Shown piece after piece: positions 23,201-36,700 of a DNA stretch of 64,000 bases; position 1 is the stretch's first letter, and every line of letters begins with the position of its first letter. The notes beneath the pieces are model-generated. The model searched no databases, was not told the origin of the DNA, and saw nothing but the letters and a program-made list of their open reading frames with translations. The DNA comes from Phytophthora quininea (taxonomy: Eukaryota > Oomycota > Peronosporomycetes > Peronosporales > Peronosporaceae). Both the position numbers and the translations under genes were made by a program. Where the stretch lies: positions 62,001 through 126,000 of the forward strand of contig JAAVTG010000559.1 in assembly GCA_011947345.1 (NCBI GenBank), written 5' to 3'.

Positions 23201-24056
23201 GGCCGCCAAAGCTTTCGCTCAATTGAACCGAATCCTCCACTGAAATTGATGGCGTGGCGGGCGTTGGGGCCGCTGTAGGTGCAGGAGTCGGAGCCTTAGT
23301 CTCAGCAGCCGAACCTTCCGCACTAGTTATGGCAGCACTTGCTGATGGTGTAGGAGTCCCCGAGCCACTCGCTGAGGCAGCGCCACCGGGGACAGGAGCG
23401 TCTGTTTGAGCTGCCGTGTCACCGGCTGATGTACCATCATTGGTTACTGGGGCGTCCGTTTGAGTCGTGGTTCCATCCGCTGGAGCTTCTGTAGTCGCCG
23501 GTGCCGGTGGCTCGGTGGCTGCTGGAACCGGCGCCTCTGTAGCTGGTGGTGCCGTGTCTGCAGCAATTCGTGTCCAAATAACGCCGAGTAGATCAATCTC
23601 GTCACCAGCTCGCCCAAAGAACCCGCCAAGTTGGAAACCCTCAGGTGCCGTCACAGTGTTCTTCTCATCCGTCGTCGATCCACCGGAGATCGAGTTGCCT
23701 GCACTCGTAGTAAAACTCAAGTAGAAAATACGAGTGCGACCACTCTTCTTCCCCAGGTGAGCTTCCATCGTCGTAATGTACTCACTTGCGTTAAGTGTGA
23801 GTGTGTAGGGAGTTCCGCCATCCCCACCATGCGAGAAACTCGCTGCTGTAGGCCCCGTAATATCCAACGAGAGACCGTCGACACGTTCGCCTGCTCGAAT
23901 CGTAACGGACCCAACAACTTGCCCAGCAGCGACGGACGCTTGGTCTGAAAACTCGGTACCGTGAGGGCCTCCAAAACTCTCACTCAATTGAACGGACTCG
24001 TCCGACAAAGCACCAGAAACTGCAACGGCGAGGAGAATCAACAGTCGAAGTATCAT
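20283..24056 (-). CDS. Secreted jacalin-like lectin family protein L4 (four lectin domains; frameshifted)
   Basis: About 1,258 residues. Starts at ATG 24056 with signal peptide MILRLLILLAVAVSGALS. Four jacalin domains lie at about 24000-23560, 23220-22800, 22710-22280 and 22235-21810. Domains 1 and 2 are separated by a Pro/Ala/Thr/Ser-rich linker of about 100 residues. The family C-terminal region (21790-20283) closely resembles that of L6. One-base losses occur near 21905 (A run), 21262 (C run) and 20492 (G run). The first 715 or so residues are in one open frame. Secretion follows from the signal peptide; no membrane anchor or retention signal is visible at the C-terminus. Confidence 0.85.
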
Positions 24057-24364
24057 GGCAATTCTGTTGCGAGATCGACGACGCCAATTCGAAAATATGG
24101 TTCTGCGAAAGCAGGTATTCGAGACGTCCCATCAACACACGTAGAGCCTTCGTCTTTGCGAGAAAAAATTAACGATTTGCGTGTCCTTCATCGAGGAAAG
24201 AGTTTCATCTCCAACATCTATGCTGTCATGTGTGTGCAGTGCCGTCTTGCCTTCACAAGAAAGCTGCAGCCTCACTCCATGACGACCGCCTGAAGACACA
24301 GGTTTACAGCTCCCTGGAAACCCTTCCGGAAGGCTCGCCGCGATGACCTATGCCCTGAATTTCC

Positions 24365-24422
24365 ACGCGAAATAATCGTCGCCAGAATGAATCACCATCG
24401 TCACACCTTTCCTCTTTGAAAA
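24365..24422 (-). pseudogene. Relic of a lectin-family C-terminal region
   Basis: On the minus strand this short stretch encodes VTMVIHSGDDY. This is the family motif found near 38060-38100 in L6 (VTVVIHSGGDDY), and the matching DNA is nearly the same. No neighbouring family sequence is recognisable. It is a leftover of a lost family copy upstream of L4. Confidence 0.5.
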
Positions 24423-27400
24423 CAGCGTGGACTACCGCCATCGCCTAGTCGCGTTAGAATACCTCGTAGTTGCACTCGAACACGAAGCGTTTACGCCAGC
24501 TGACAGCCCCCACACCGAGCTCTTCGGACTCACATCGCCGATCTCGTTCCTTGTCGCTCGTTTTGGTGCACGCTATCAGGGATGTCGGCCATCGCAATCA
24601 CGGATTGTCAGTAAAAGTTGATAGTGATACTGTACAAGTTACTACACTATTACTACTTACTTCGGTAGTAAAATGGCATCGTCGTTAGTAAGTGACATCA
24701 ATGCACCTTACTTCGAAAAGAAAAGAAATGGCATCGCGTGAGTATCAATCTACTACAGTAACTTCTACATATGAATTGCCCTACATATTACTATGAATAG
24801 CTAACTACGCTGGCGAAGGGCCAAACAAATCTTAGCTGTATTAATACTACAGCCATAAAATGCACCGCGGGGAGCTGCAAGGACGGGGATATTGTACAAG
24901 TGGTGGAGTGTGAGCAGTTCAACCAATCAGTACACCATCCGTGTAGTCGCCAAAATGGAGGGCTTGGTGGATGGTTTAATTGTCACCGCACAACGCAAAA
25001 TGGGGACTCCGAACTCGTTATTAACAGAGTATGGAGCAGTTTTGCGGGAGAATTCACGCTAGGGTCCATTGCAAGAGCGAAAGTCAGAACAAAACGTGTC
25101 ATCTTAGCATGGGTATCTGTTATTCGACTCTAGCTTTCTAAGGTCGACCAATTAACTTGCCTCGGATCCTCTACGAGTCCTTTAAGAAATGTATGGGAGC
25201 GGTTTGGGATTAATAGTAATACCCGTAGTTCTTACCTATAGTCTAAATGAAGTATGTTTTACTATGATCCTCACTGTACGAGTCCTTTATGAAATACATA
25301 TATATACATATATATATTTTGTATGGGAGCGGTTTGCGAAGGATAATAATAGTAATACCCGTAGTTCTTATCTGCAGTGGTTCTTGGGATTCAAACTACT
25401 ATGCTCTACTATGACAACTTTCGATTTGTGGCGGGGCAGGGGTGAGTTGCGACGTCGTTGTAGTTTTGTTAACGCAGTTACTGTCTCCTATCCGAGAAAA
25501 GTAAAGTGAGTAGCAAAATAGACTGTCGACGCTCCTTACCGGTGATATCCACGCTTGCAGCTAGTCACGCGAAGCTCCCTGTCGACCGTCAATGCCATCT
25601 TTCACTGCATGGTTAATGGCTAGTCGAAGCCACGGCAGCTCTCTTCTCGTTGTCGTCTGCTCTCGCGGACTGGGTCCCTTCATCCTTGACACACCGTCCT
25701 TGGGCAGTTCTCGCTTGGGATCTATGACGTTCTACCTTCCACCCCTGACGATGCACGCTTCGTCGTTCTTGGTTATTGTTGCTAAGATCTGACCCCTTCG
25801 CCCTCCCTTTTGGCACTCGGTTGTTTGGTACCGCACACTGGAGCCACTTTTTCCATGCCTTGGCGCATTACCCACCAATCGCCGCGCAGCAATCGTCGTT
25901 CGAGCACACAATGCATCATTGGACGCAACCGTTCCTAGAACCGGCGGTAGATCTGTGCTTCCACCAGGCAGATCGGCCCCGTGACAGATGAGCAGTAGCA
26001 GTATCAATAGTGATACCCCAAAATCGCGTAACTGTCAATACCTGCTCGCAACACCTGTATACATTAGCGGGAAATGATACTCGCACTGCCCCCAGGTTCC
26101 GGCCGCACCACCCTTGCCAATTTTTGGGTATTGTGTCCGGACCTTCTCGAGGCAAACAAGATTATATGAAAAATCACAATTCTGGTAGGAAACTCCAAAC
26201 AAATGGCAAATCTACCAAACACACTGTAAGACAAAGGTAAATTGTTCACCAAGTGCTTCTCCTCTCGCTACTTTCTTTAGTTTGGTTTCACGTCGTGTTC
26301 GTGTTTGCATAACCCTTCATTCAAACGGAAGATGATGTTCGCCAGACGGTGCTTTCATCATCGCTAGAGACTCTTAGCACGGACGCTGTAGTGCTTAGGG
26401 TACGACGATGCGTTTGCGTGCTTCGGTGAAAGGGATGATTCAGAACTGTACTGCATCGACATTGACGGGTGTTTGCTGCACAATTCACTGAATTTGGCGG
26501 AGTTTAAGGCCCTGCCTATATCTGCACTGTTGCGTATTTCAAGAAAAGATCTTCAACATACAGATTACCTGTTACGTCGTCTTACGTGGCACCGCGAATA
26601 TAATTGGCACCTCTATTGTATGGGTATCGATCAGAGCACACATCAACTTTGGGCTCGGACGACGAGTCGGTGAGGGAACGATGATAAACTTGTGAACATG
26701 TTGGTCTATCCAGCAACTATGCTTTATTCTTCGATTTGCTTTGTCCAGTATGCAATCTACTGCAAAGCCTCCAGCTCAAACTACAAATGTGCACACAAAC
26801 TAAACTCGCTTCTATCAGCTTCCTTGATCTCATTTAGCCGTCGCTCGTGCCAACCTTTCTGGAACCCTCTCGTCTTCATCCTTATCAGATTTCGGCGGCA
26901 TCCACCGGACCTGATCTAGCGGGTTAGTGTCGGAACACACCACCAGCTGATTGTTTTGAAATACTTTGCACAACGTCCAGACATGTCATTAGCCCCTTCC
27001 GTGACTTGTCAACGTAAGGATGGTAAGACGGAAAGAACATAGCAGCAAAAGTGAGCATTGATAGTTTCGGCGGGAGCCTGAAGCAATCAAAGACCAATCA
27101 TTGCACCCCATTACAAGAACTCACTTTTAAGTTTTCAACGTCCTCGAACCCAATCCCACAATTGCCGATATATGTCGGCAGTATCAGTTACCTTCTCTTA
27201 ACAGGCTGTTTAATTATATAGGTCCTCCAAACGCTGCGTTAATATCCAGCACTCTAATAACACCCAAAATGATGTCGCAGCCGACCACCACTACTACATG
27301 CGACTTGCTTCATCACTGCATAAATTGTAATTGTCTCAGTCGATTTGTCTAGTTGGTGATTTAGATGCTGAATTGGGTATTATACAAGCGAGACTGGGTA

Positions 27401-28380
27401 GTCGAGTGTCGGTCAGGAAATAGATTTGAGAATGATTGAGATACGACTAGACAATTTCCTTTAACAAAACTACCCACCTGTGTTCTACCATCGTCAAAAG
27501 AAAAGCCCAGACTCTAGTTTAAGAAACTGGGGTCAAAACTTCAACTTGCCATGGATCTTGGGATTCCACCAGTCACAACATAGCATATTCATCGGCTTCA
27601 ACAGTAGTACTCAAGTGTAGAAATACATACAACCAGAATGCGAAGTTTTTTTTTATATTTTCAATTGCATCATTGACGATCTGTACACTATATAATAGTC
27701 TTCACTATTTGGCGTCTGTTTTCACCTTTCTATTTTTTCGATACGCGATTGAATTCTTGGGATTTATTTTATAGTCTCTTTGTTTTAACCGTTGCTCTAT
27801 TTGAGAAGCCTAGCTATCGTTTTCGAAGGTACTGCTATTTCACAGCATTATAATTACTCCCCGGCCTTGACATCTTATTCAACTCGACAAGAGGCTTACG
27901 CCGACATGAACCTGTTCACCAGAGGTCATCGTTCGCTTTAGTAATAAAGCGTACATACAACAAGACCAAAGGCAAGAACATTCGACGCGTTACTCTTGCA
28001 TGCAGCCGTTATGGAACTTATATGAACAGCTACAAGGGTCAATCAGGAAGTATACCAAGACCCAATGCCTTGTCCGGAAAATGTGGGTCGAATGAGAGCC
28101 GAGATTATTTGGGACGTAAAATCCAAGTCGTGCCTTGTGGAGTATTGAGACAAAAAAGCTAATCGTAACGATGAATCCTTTGAGAAAGTCCCTTCTCATT
28201 CGCAGCATTGCTGTGTGGGTAAATCTAACAGCATTGTGGCTTCGGTCTCTACTGATGCTGAATTTGATGTTACTATAGCTCAAAGTATGGCTCGTATTCT
28301 TGAGGAAAACTCCAGATTGAGCCTTGGTTCCTAGACCTTTATGCAACGTCCGCTACCAGGCTCGAGCTACCGCACTTGAC
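24423..28380 (+). other. Gene-poor region
   Basis: About 4 kb of AT-richer DNA. Open frames are short and on both strands, and none shows a recognisable domain, start context or intron pattern. A duplicated block lies near 25.2 kb (listed separately). The part after about 26.3 kb may be the decayed N-terminal half of the piggyBac relic that follows, but I see no residues that prove it. Confidence 0.45.
25164..25380 (+). repeat. Imperfect direct repeat
   Basis: Two copies, 25164-25242 and 25266-25380, share acgagtccttta, tatgggagcggtttg and agtaatacccgtagttctta in the same order. The second copy has an extra AT repeat (about 25295-25318). This is a local duplication in non-coding DNA, possibly the remains of a mobile element. 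Confidence 0.7.
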
Positions 28381-29640
28381 GGAATGTCCAGGACGGAGCA
28401 TCTTTTCTCAATTATCTCCACCGAAGACTACTACTGTTTACACTAGCAAAATTGCAAACAATCATCTCACGGATCTCCTTTTTGTTTATCGAGATGCTGT
28501 CATGATATGATCACGATGGACAGCCCATTTTAGACCAACACTTTTTGGATTACGATTGTTGAATATCATCGGCGTAACCGGTATGAACACCCAATGCAAT
28601 AAAGCCCTGGAGAAAGGTATCGAGCGTCCATGCACCGGTACATATGCGCACACGACGGGGCTCCCGTGTCACAATCTACAACACAAGTTGCGAGCAAAAC
28701 AAAAATACTCGTTCCTTTCCACTTCCACGCTCTTTGGTGGGAAGATAGCTTCAAGGCACCACGAACTCAGCCCGCTACAACGCTTGAACTAGAATCTATC
28801 AAAGTGCGCCGACTGTCGGCAAAACAAAAACGACGTCAGAAGACATCCCCACAAAAGGTAGGCCGTGGATAGTACCGGCCAATTTCCTTCAGGCTTTGAA
28901 TTGTCAAGCCAATTTTCTGACATTTTAAGTCTCCACTGAAGTCACGACTATCCAGCGGCGACAGAAGAATGGTTCGCTAAGCACAATGCTTTGCCCGAAG
29001 CTAGTGAATGAGTATCAAGACTACATGGGCGGTGTCGACAGGCAAGACCAACTGCGTTTGCAGTCGTACTCTACACAGCTAGCTACTCGGTAAGTGGATT
29101 TCGGGGATAACTATTGCTACCGATTTTCGCTGACTTTGTCACTGCCCTCTGCAATTGTTACGCTGACGCGGATGCAAGATTTCTCAAGTATTACAAATCG
29201 CTGTTTTTTACTTGGTTGACATGGCCTTAGTGAATGCCTAATTTTCCCGATCAAGTTGCTTGAGCAACAAAATAAGAAAAAGAGTTTGCACTACTCATTT
29301 TTGGTTGGGTTACAAGCAAGTTTGATCAAGGTTTCCGAAGCAGACTTCACGCAAAGCAGCAACCCTGATGGTGACGCCGCCGAGGTTGCAGCTGTCGAAT
29401 TACCCTAAGGCCACAATCTCGTTGAACAAAGGATAAGCGTTCCAACGGCGACGCAACTCGATCCAAGCAACGGCAGTGCAGGTATGCTCATTTTACATGG
29501 CCCCTCGTAAGACACGGGCCGCTACCTCCCACTTTTACTGCCCAGAGTGCTCCAAGAATAGAAAGGCTCCGCTAACGCTGTGTAATTCGGTGAGGGCCAC
29601 CCCAGCGACGAGGGCATGATGTGTGGGCAAATATAGCACA
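28380..29640 (+). mobile_element. Decayed piggyBac-type transposase
   Basis: Frames are broken, but diagnostic pieces appear in the right order on the plus strand. YQDYMGGVDRQDQLRLQ at about 29008-29065 carries the last conserved acidic residue region of piggyBac DDE transposases. LKYYKSLFF lies near 29185, followed by LVDMALVNA in the next frame. FYCPECSKNRKAPLTLC at about 29530-29585 is the C-terminal cysteine-rich finger. GHPSDEGMMCGQIWH follows near 29600. Many stops show that it is dead. The TTAA-flanked ends could not be located. Confidence 0.75.
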
Positions 29641-30116
29641 TTGTTTGGCAGAATGGCAATTTTGTCCTATGTCTGCTCGCATTTGCGACAGAGGGGGTCG
29701 CCGAGTAGGCGCTCCACCAAATACATGTCGTCTTTTCGTTTCAGTAAGATCTGCACTCTTCGTTTATCACATTCACTCCTATACTTTTCGCGCGCAGTTT
29801 TTCTCTATTTTTGGGATGGGCTGATTCTCTTGCGGTTAGCTCTGATTGGCTGAATATATTTTCGCATTTTTCTTTTGGAATTAATTGTGAGGAAGCTTAA
29901 CAAAAGCTTACCAACGTTGCTGTTGAAAACGGGCCATGTTACGACTTGGTCTCATTATGTAATACTGGAGATTATACGCTTAGTATGCGTTCCACGGCGG
30001 TTTAAGCAGAAACGGGCAAACCCTATATACATCCCATGTCATATACCCGCGGTCAAACGGTTAAGTTTCATTAAAAGGAGAGGTTTATTTTATCTTCATC
30101 CAACATGACCCCGAAG

Positions 30117-31290
30117 TTAATGACGAGTTAGTGCCCGCCAAAATTCCAGACAAGAAAATACAGCCAGAATTATACGAATTCTATTTAAGTCGAACATACC
30201 GGAGTCTAAGTTATTGTCAGCGACTACCACACCAGCATTAGGATTGTTAGTTGTGCCTAACGTGTCAGCATTAGAAGCAAGCGATGCAGTTGTGTCAGCA
30301 TTAGAATTCACCGTAATGCCGGCTGGGTCAGCAGTATTATCCGGCATGATGACAACGTCAGCACTAGCAACAGCTACATAGACACATCCGTCAGCTTAAT
30401 GTCAAGTCTGCATAAATAATAGGGCTTACACCTCCCTCGTCAGTATTGGCGATCGACCCGGTAATCTGAGAAAGAACTGCTTCTGTTGGTTCAATGGCCT
30501 GGTGCGTGTCTTCACTTGTTCATAATGAACTCGTCAACTACTGACATCGCACAATAAGTTAGCATGCATTCGTACCGACCGCATTGCTGCCCCGGGGCGC
30601 TTCTTGTGTTGGGGGAGCCATAGTGATACAGCGTATGACACACTTTTCAGCGGCAAGAAAAGCAGCGGCGGCACGACCATTCTTGTAGCACTCCCACATG
30701 CAACTATTAACTATACCCTGATCCGTCGCCCACACGTTGATGGATCCCCGCAGAGCCATGACTTTCTTGCTTTCGGTTTCGCGATTGGAAGGCGGTTTCA
30801 TCCATCTTGAAAATCCGATCGGGAGTTAAATCATTAGCACGGTAAATATCTGTCAGTGTGTTAGTAATGCGGCGTCCTCTTTACTGATGCTATTGCAAGC
30901 CTTGGAAATGCTCTGGGCGATACGCGGTACCATAGCAGAGTAGTGCTGAAGAAATCGCTTGTACCATCCCGCTCCTACTGCGTGGTTAAAACCAGTATGA
31001 TCAAGACGTCATTGATTTCGGCTCGCTGTACCAGATAGTCGACTTGTTGACGAGCAATTATTCACTCGAAAAGGTGCTCTTCCGTCTCCAGCGGTAGCAT
31101 TGGGCAAGGGCCAGGACAAACAGCCCCCCTTTCCCACCACTCCGAGCCACGGCAGGCCACTTGACAAACGTTCCATTCGGTACTCCTGTCCCGGCGGATG
31201 CCTGAGTAGACGTATCCCCTGCAAGGACACGCTCGATAGCAGAGTCGATAAGCTCCGTGGAACATCTACGAGCCTTCAACTTGGGCATCT
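30117..31290 (-). mobile_element. Decayed pogo/Tigger-like (DDE_1) transposase
   Basis: On the minus strand, an N-terminal helix-turn-helix-like segment (31288-31130, ELIDSAIERVLAGDTSTQ) is followed by LTPDRIFKMDETAFQSR at about 30830-30778, the first catalytic aspartate block of DDE_1 transposases. Next comes SKKVMALRGSINVWATDQG (about 30770-30710). Frames are interrupted, so it is inactive. A short region rich in repeated tgtcagcattag motifs (30235-30345) lies at its 3' end. Confidence 0.65.
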
Positions 31291-31526
31291 CTGACGTGTT
31301 TTTTGTCTTGCCGGGATTGTCTTTGACGACCTCGGTTCTGGCGCCTTCATCATCGACTTGGCAACCTCAAAGAGGATAATTTTATGCAGGCAGGATGCGA
31401 TTGCCGCCTTGGTTGGTGTTGCAGCCAATCCAACAGTTATGACGATGCTTTCGTTTTCATCCTTGCAAGTCGCAAGTCGACTTCAACTTGTTGAATGATG
31501 CTAACTTTCGTGTTTTACGGTTCTCG

Positions 31527-31630
31527 TTTTTCTGCGCCAAACGCATATAAAAACAACTTTCCAAATATCAGCAGTTTTGTGTAGATGATCACTGGATAAT
31601 CGAACTTATATGCGCCCGGCGCAGAACAGA
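31527..31630. repeat. Inverted repeat (hairpin) near transposon relic
   Basis: Arms of about 22 bp at 31527-31549 (ttctgcgccaaacgcatata) and 31605-31629 (tatatgcgcccggcgcagaa) are near-perfect reverse complements separated by about 55 bp. They could be terminal repeats of a tiny non-autonomous element, or of the adjacent pogo relic. Confidence 0.65.
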
Positions 31631-33730
31631 ACTAAACGCAGAAGATTTGATACAGAAGCGAGCTCCGGCGTATACTATTTAAGAGAATCATCCTTATCGT
31701 GAGAAAATATATATAAGGGCGCCATGAAATTTCGGTGGTCAATCACCAGTTCCTCTTGCCTGGATCCGTTGCTGCTTGATGGAAGGTAAGAGGAAGAGGA
31801 AGCTGAACGACTTGAGTTGAATTGAGTGAATTTCGAAGTGAGGATATCTAACGCTACTGTTTGTGGTCCTAGTTCGCTACACCGGTGTGATAGCTACCTT
31901 TAGCCACTGGGCTACTGGCGTGTGCCCTGTAGAGCACACAGAAACTCCGCTGTCGCTGGAAATGTAACTCTCACCATCTTCGGCATAAGTTGCTGTTGCA
32001 GCAGCAACTTCATCCACGTCGTCGCCCACGTCCTTTGCCGAATGCAACCACTGCAACCTTCATGTCCTTGCGACTGCAACCACATCTTATTGACGTCGAG
32101 ATGCTTGCTCGTCAGCTGTGACTCCAACACTGCTTGCTATCATTTGCAAGGCAGAGAACACTTCGCGCAAAAGTTATGCTGTACGGCGTACTCACGCTAC
32201 TGCCAGCACTTTTACTCGCTCAGCATCGAGTGTAGTCGCCATGTCACTTCCTTCACCCCTTCGTATTGATAAATCGCTTTTATGAGGGCGCATACTACCG
32301 CCATCGCACCCGGCTACCAACGGAAGTCTTTGCGGGTCGAGGACTAGAATTGGGAGCTGCTAAAGCGGCTCAGAGTTCGCTTGCCGTCGGTAGAGTTTCT
32401 AATCGTGCTTCTCCTTCGATTGGTGGTACAAGGCTTAATTGGCGATTGGTGACAAGCAGCCTAGACTACTTGAATAGCCACTTTGCATTCGAAGCACTCA
32501 CTCCAAAGCGAATTGAAAGATGTCACGCTTCTCGAAGTTTACAAGGCAAGGGTTTGATAGGTTTGCCCTCAAGTTAGGCTAATTCCCAAACCGACCGCGT
32601 GTTAAAACCCTCCGTTGTTGGCTGAAAGCAAAAGAGAAAGTGAGATTTAGAGTCTCGGGCGCACGCCGAGCCCTGTCCTGACCTAGTCTTTACCTACCGC
32701 TAACACAGCTGCCCGCAGATCCCTGGTCGACTACCACTTTCCAACACCGCGAACCCGAACGACTGGCAGCATGAATGGATCTTTCCGATGACGAAAAACA
32801 GAGCTTGCAAACTATATTGGACTTACAGGGGTTACCAGACGATGGAGCGGAAATACAAGATTGGGCTGCAGCACAGCCGAACACTGAAGCGGCAATGCAA
32901 GATCTTCGAGAAGAGCGTTGGGACGGATTTAATGGTATCGCGGCGACGCAAGAGGCAGCCGGACACACTGGCACCAGGACCGCTACAGTAGATCTGCGAT
33001 GGGAAAAGTTTTAGGAAACATTTAATGAGTTTTTCGCGCGGTTGCCTCTCCGTCGCCCGAGGCCAGTTACTTGAGAAAAAGTTAGATGGGATACGGTAGC
33101 GAATTGCTATGGTCACATCTGAAGAGAGCGAGCAGATATAGGCGTGTTCCCGAGGGCAGATCTCCAGGACGAAGTCTTCGACAACATGGTCAACTATATT
33201 GACAGTTTCCATACTTCGATGGGCGCTGAGCTTGCTGGAAATGTGATAATTGGAAGGGTGCTGCCTGCTGTGATGGCTATTTTTTCGCATGTAGTGAATA
33301 TAGCCGGCCTCACTATATCTTCTGAAGGCGAGTACGGCGATGCAATGCGTTTGGCTTTCGTGGCTGGTTCTCCACACTATCAGTCGTGGGAAATGCCTTG
33401 TCGGTGTTGTAATTGTGACGACGGACATTGCCCGCATAACGCGGATTCCCGGCCTTGGCATCTGTTTGCTCATGGACGTCGCCCTGGTGAAAAACCATCG
33501 AAATGTTTTCTTTTTGCAATAAGGTATTTGCTGTGGAGACGAACTATGTCAATTGGAAGCTGCGCATGCGCACATTCGACAGAATCGAATGGTGCGTCTG
33601 TTCTGTCGGATCTCGGCAAGTCGAGGTATGGAGGTGACTCAGCAGCTGAGCTAAGTCGCCAATTTTCGTGGTAACTAACAAACTGATTGTTCGACATTGA
33701 AGTTGTACATGTGTGTTGCCTGATAATACA
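31631..33730 (+). other. Unassigned region with broken open frames
   Basis: A TATA-like run (tatatataaggg) near 31708 is followed by 550 bp without a convincing gene. On the plus strand, a frame from 32774 (MDLSDDEKQSLQTILDLQG) and a second from about 33144 (DEVFDNMVNYIDSFHTSMG) look like parts of one protein separated by stops. I do not recognise the family. It may be a decayed effector-like or transposon gene; nothing more can be supported. Confidence 0.3.
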
Positions 33731-36700
33731 TTAACTCGGATTGATCCGGACGTGCATCTCGATGTGACCACCCTCTATCGATCGCGGGACCCACATCAAG
33801 AGAGAACCCCCACCAGTTCCAGGCAACCCGAACAGGCCAGGACGCCAGCGATCGAGGTACATTGTTCTGTCTTGCAGTTCCGGGATGGTGCAATTCCAAG
33901 TGACCGTGTCCCCGAGCCAACGTCCACCGACGCGTACTTGTCGCCGCCGGAATGGACGACCACCGTTACGTCTTTTGTGTCGACGCTCTCGAAAATGAGG
34001 TTGACAATGGCGTCGCCCGACTTGGTCCACGTCCCGTAGCTTCCTGTGAAGGCTTCGCCGTTTGTCGTGAGCCCCAGCGCCTGGTACAATGTTCCGTCGT
34101 GGATTTCGCCGATGAAAGAGGTCGGTCCGCATGTGGGCTGCACGAACTGAGCTGCCATGTACGAGATTCCAGTGGGATCAAAGGTTGACAAGACGCTGAG
34201 CCCCATGTTGGCAATATTCAACATGTAGTCGTCTGAGGAGACGTGCTTGCCCATGTCGGTCTTTCCTGTGTCGACGAGCTGGTCGACGATCACCCCAAAC
34301 GTCTTCCGGATTAAATCGCGGGTCTCGAAAGCAGCCTCGGTGGTCTTATTCCCCAGCAACTCGCCCATACAGTTGTTCGTGACCGTCGGGATGTCGTATA
34401 GGACCGTCGTCGATGTGCTCACAGTTACGCGCATGTCATCCACAGCCGCATTGGGCGTCGAGTTGCGGATGGCGTCAACTGCAGCAACAACTCGGTCAGT
34501 CAGACGCTTAAGCTCCCACCCGCACGTCGTGTTGGAGGTCATAAGATCCTCCAAGTCGGAGACTTTGCTCGCCTCCGTAACGGCAGTCACGTTGTTTTTG
34601 AGGAACTCCATGAACTTTTGCGGGTCCGTGCTGATATCGTTGCCGTTGGTGATCACTTCCTTGACGACGTTCTCGACGATTTTGATCACGTTGCTGGCGT
34701 ACTTGGCGCCTGCGGGGACTGGAATGCCGAGGCAGTTGCAAACGGTCACCGGGAGATCCACCACAACGACATCAGATTGATACGCCGCATCCAGCATCGC
34801 TTCAGTGGTGTCAGGAGCGGTGTCGTGGATCAACGTTAAATATTTCAAGAGCGAGTTGACCAGCTTGATCATGCTGGTGGCGCAGTTCACAAGCAGGGCC
34901 ACCTCTCTGAACGTGGTCAAGATCTCGCCGAAAACGCCGTCAGTAGCCACGTTGAGGGCGACTGCGATCACGGAAAATATTTTCTTGAGCCTGTCGAGAG
35001 CGCAACTTCCACTCTGTGGGAGACACTCGGATCCGCACGGGACTGGATACGCCATTGGGCACTGGGTGATGCAGTCGTCGTCGTCTTTGCCGTATCCAAG
35101 CGGACAAATGTTGTGGCTGTCGAAAGGCTGGGTTCTTCGGTAGCAAGCCTTGTCGGTGGCATCACTGATGGTCGGGCCGACCCAATTACGGATTGTCTTG
35201 CTGAAGGTTGTGAAGTTCGAGCCTGTGATGTTGCTGGGACTCATTTCGTCCGTCAACAGCACACCTCGAGCTGCAATACGAGTCCAAATAACACCCAGTT
35301 GATCGACTTCGTCTGCAGAGCGACCGTAAAACCCGCTGAGCTGAAATCCATCGGGTGCGGTCGCTGAGCCTTTCGCATTCGTCTGCGTTCCGCCAGAAAT
35401 CGAGTTGCCAATGTTCGTTCCGAGGTTGAGGTAGAACACGCGCGTGTGGTCATGCTTCTTGCCCGTATGCGCCTCGATCGAGTTGATATACTCACCAGGA
35501 CCGAGAGTGAGCGTGTTGTCGGTGCCACCCGTTCCGCCGTGAACATAGTACGTTTCTGTTGGATCCGTGATGTGTAGTGTAACTGCGTCCACGCGTTCTC
35601 CTGCACGGATCGTGACGCCTCCGATTGTTTGCCCCAAGACGATGGAATTAATGTCCGAAAATGCTGTGCCGTGAGGACCACCAAAGAGAGGGCTCAATTG
35701 AATGTCAGCGTCTGTAACCTCAGGCGGCTCCGTGGCGGTTGCTTCAACCTTTTGATACTCGTCCAAATCACCCCAAGCCGATCGATTTCGTCGCCGTCAC
35801 GACCGAAGAACCCGCTCAGCTGGTATCCGTCAGGAGCAGTCACGGAGCCTTTTGTGTCTGTTTGACTTCCCCCGAGATGGAGTGTCCTGCACTCGTGACA
35901 AAGTTGAGATAGAAGATGCGCGTGTGGCCTTTGTGTTGACCCCAATGGGCCTCCATGGAAGTGATGTACTCTCCAGCTCCGAGTGCTAAAGTGTTGTCAC
36001 TCCCACCGCTGCCGCCGTGTGTGAAACTCAGTGGAGTTGGGGCAGTAATTGTCAAAGAGAGACCGTCGACTCGATCGCCGGCACGGACGGTAATCGAACC
36101 CACAGTTTGACCCGATGCAGCAGCGGCCTGGTCCGTGAACTCGTCTCCATGCGGTCCTCCGAAAACTTCGCTGAGTTCGATGCCAGCAATGGAGCTTTTG
36201 GTGCAGCTGAAATTCCTGAAGACGAAGAGTCTGTGAGGTCGGTCTGACTGACATCCGCTGTAGCTGAGGCGGAACCGGACATCCCAGCAGGAGCTACAGT
36301 CGCATTTGGGACAGCGATGCTAGCCCAAATTGCTCCCAACAAGTCGACCTCGTCGCCGTCTCGGCCATAAAACCCGCTGAGTTGGAAGCCCGCAGGTGCA
36401 GTCACCGTCGCACTTGAATCGGTTGTGGAGCCCCCGAGAGCGAGTTACCAGCGCTGGTGACGAAGTTGAGGTAGAAGATGCGCGTGTGGCCATCCTTCTC
36501 GCCCCAATGGGCCTCCATCGACGTAATGTACTCGCCAGCTCCAAGCGCAAGGGTTTTGTCACTACCGCCAGACCCGCCGTGTGTGAACGTAAGTGGTGTC
36601 GGTGCCGATATTGCCAACGTGAGACCGTCGACGCGGTCGCCGGAACGGAGGGTGATGGAGCTTACTGTTTGACCCGCAACAACGGAGGCTTGATCGGAGA

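Noticed and set aside
32774..33674. Crinkler effector gene
   Set aside because: No LxLFLAK-type N-terminal motif and no recognisable C-terminal domain; frames are broken.
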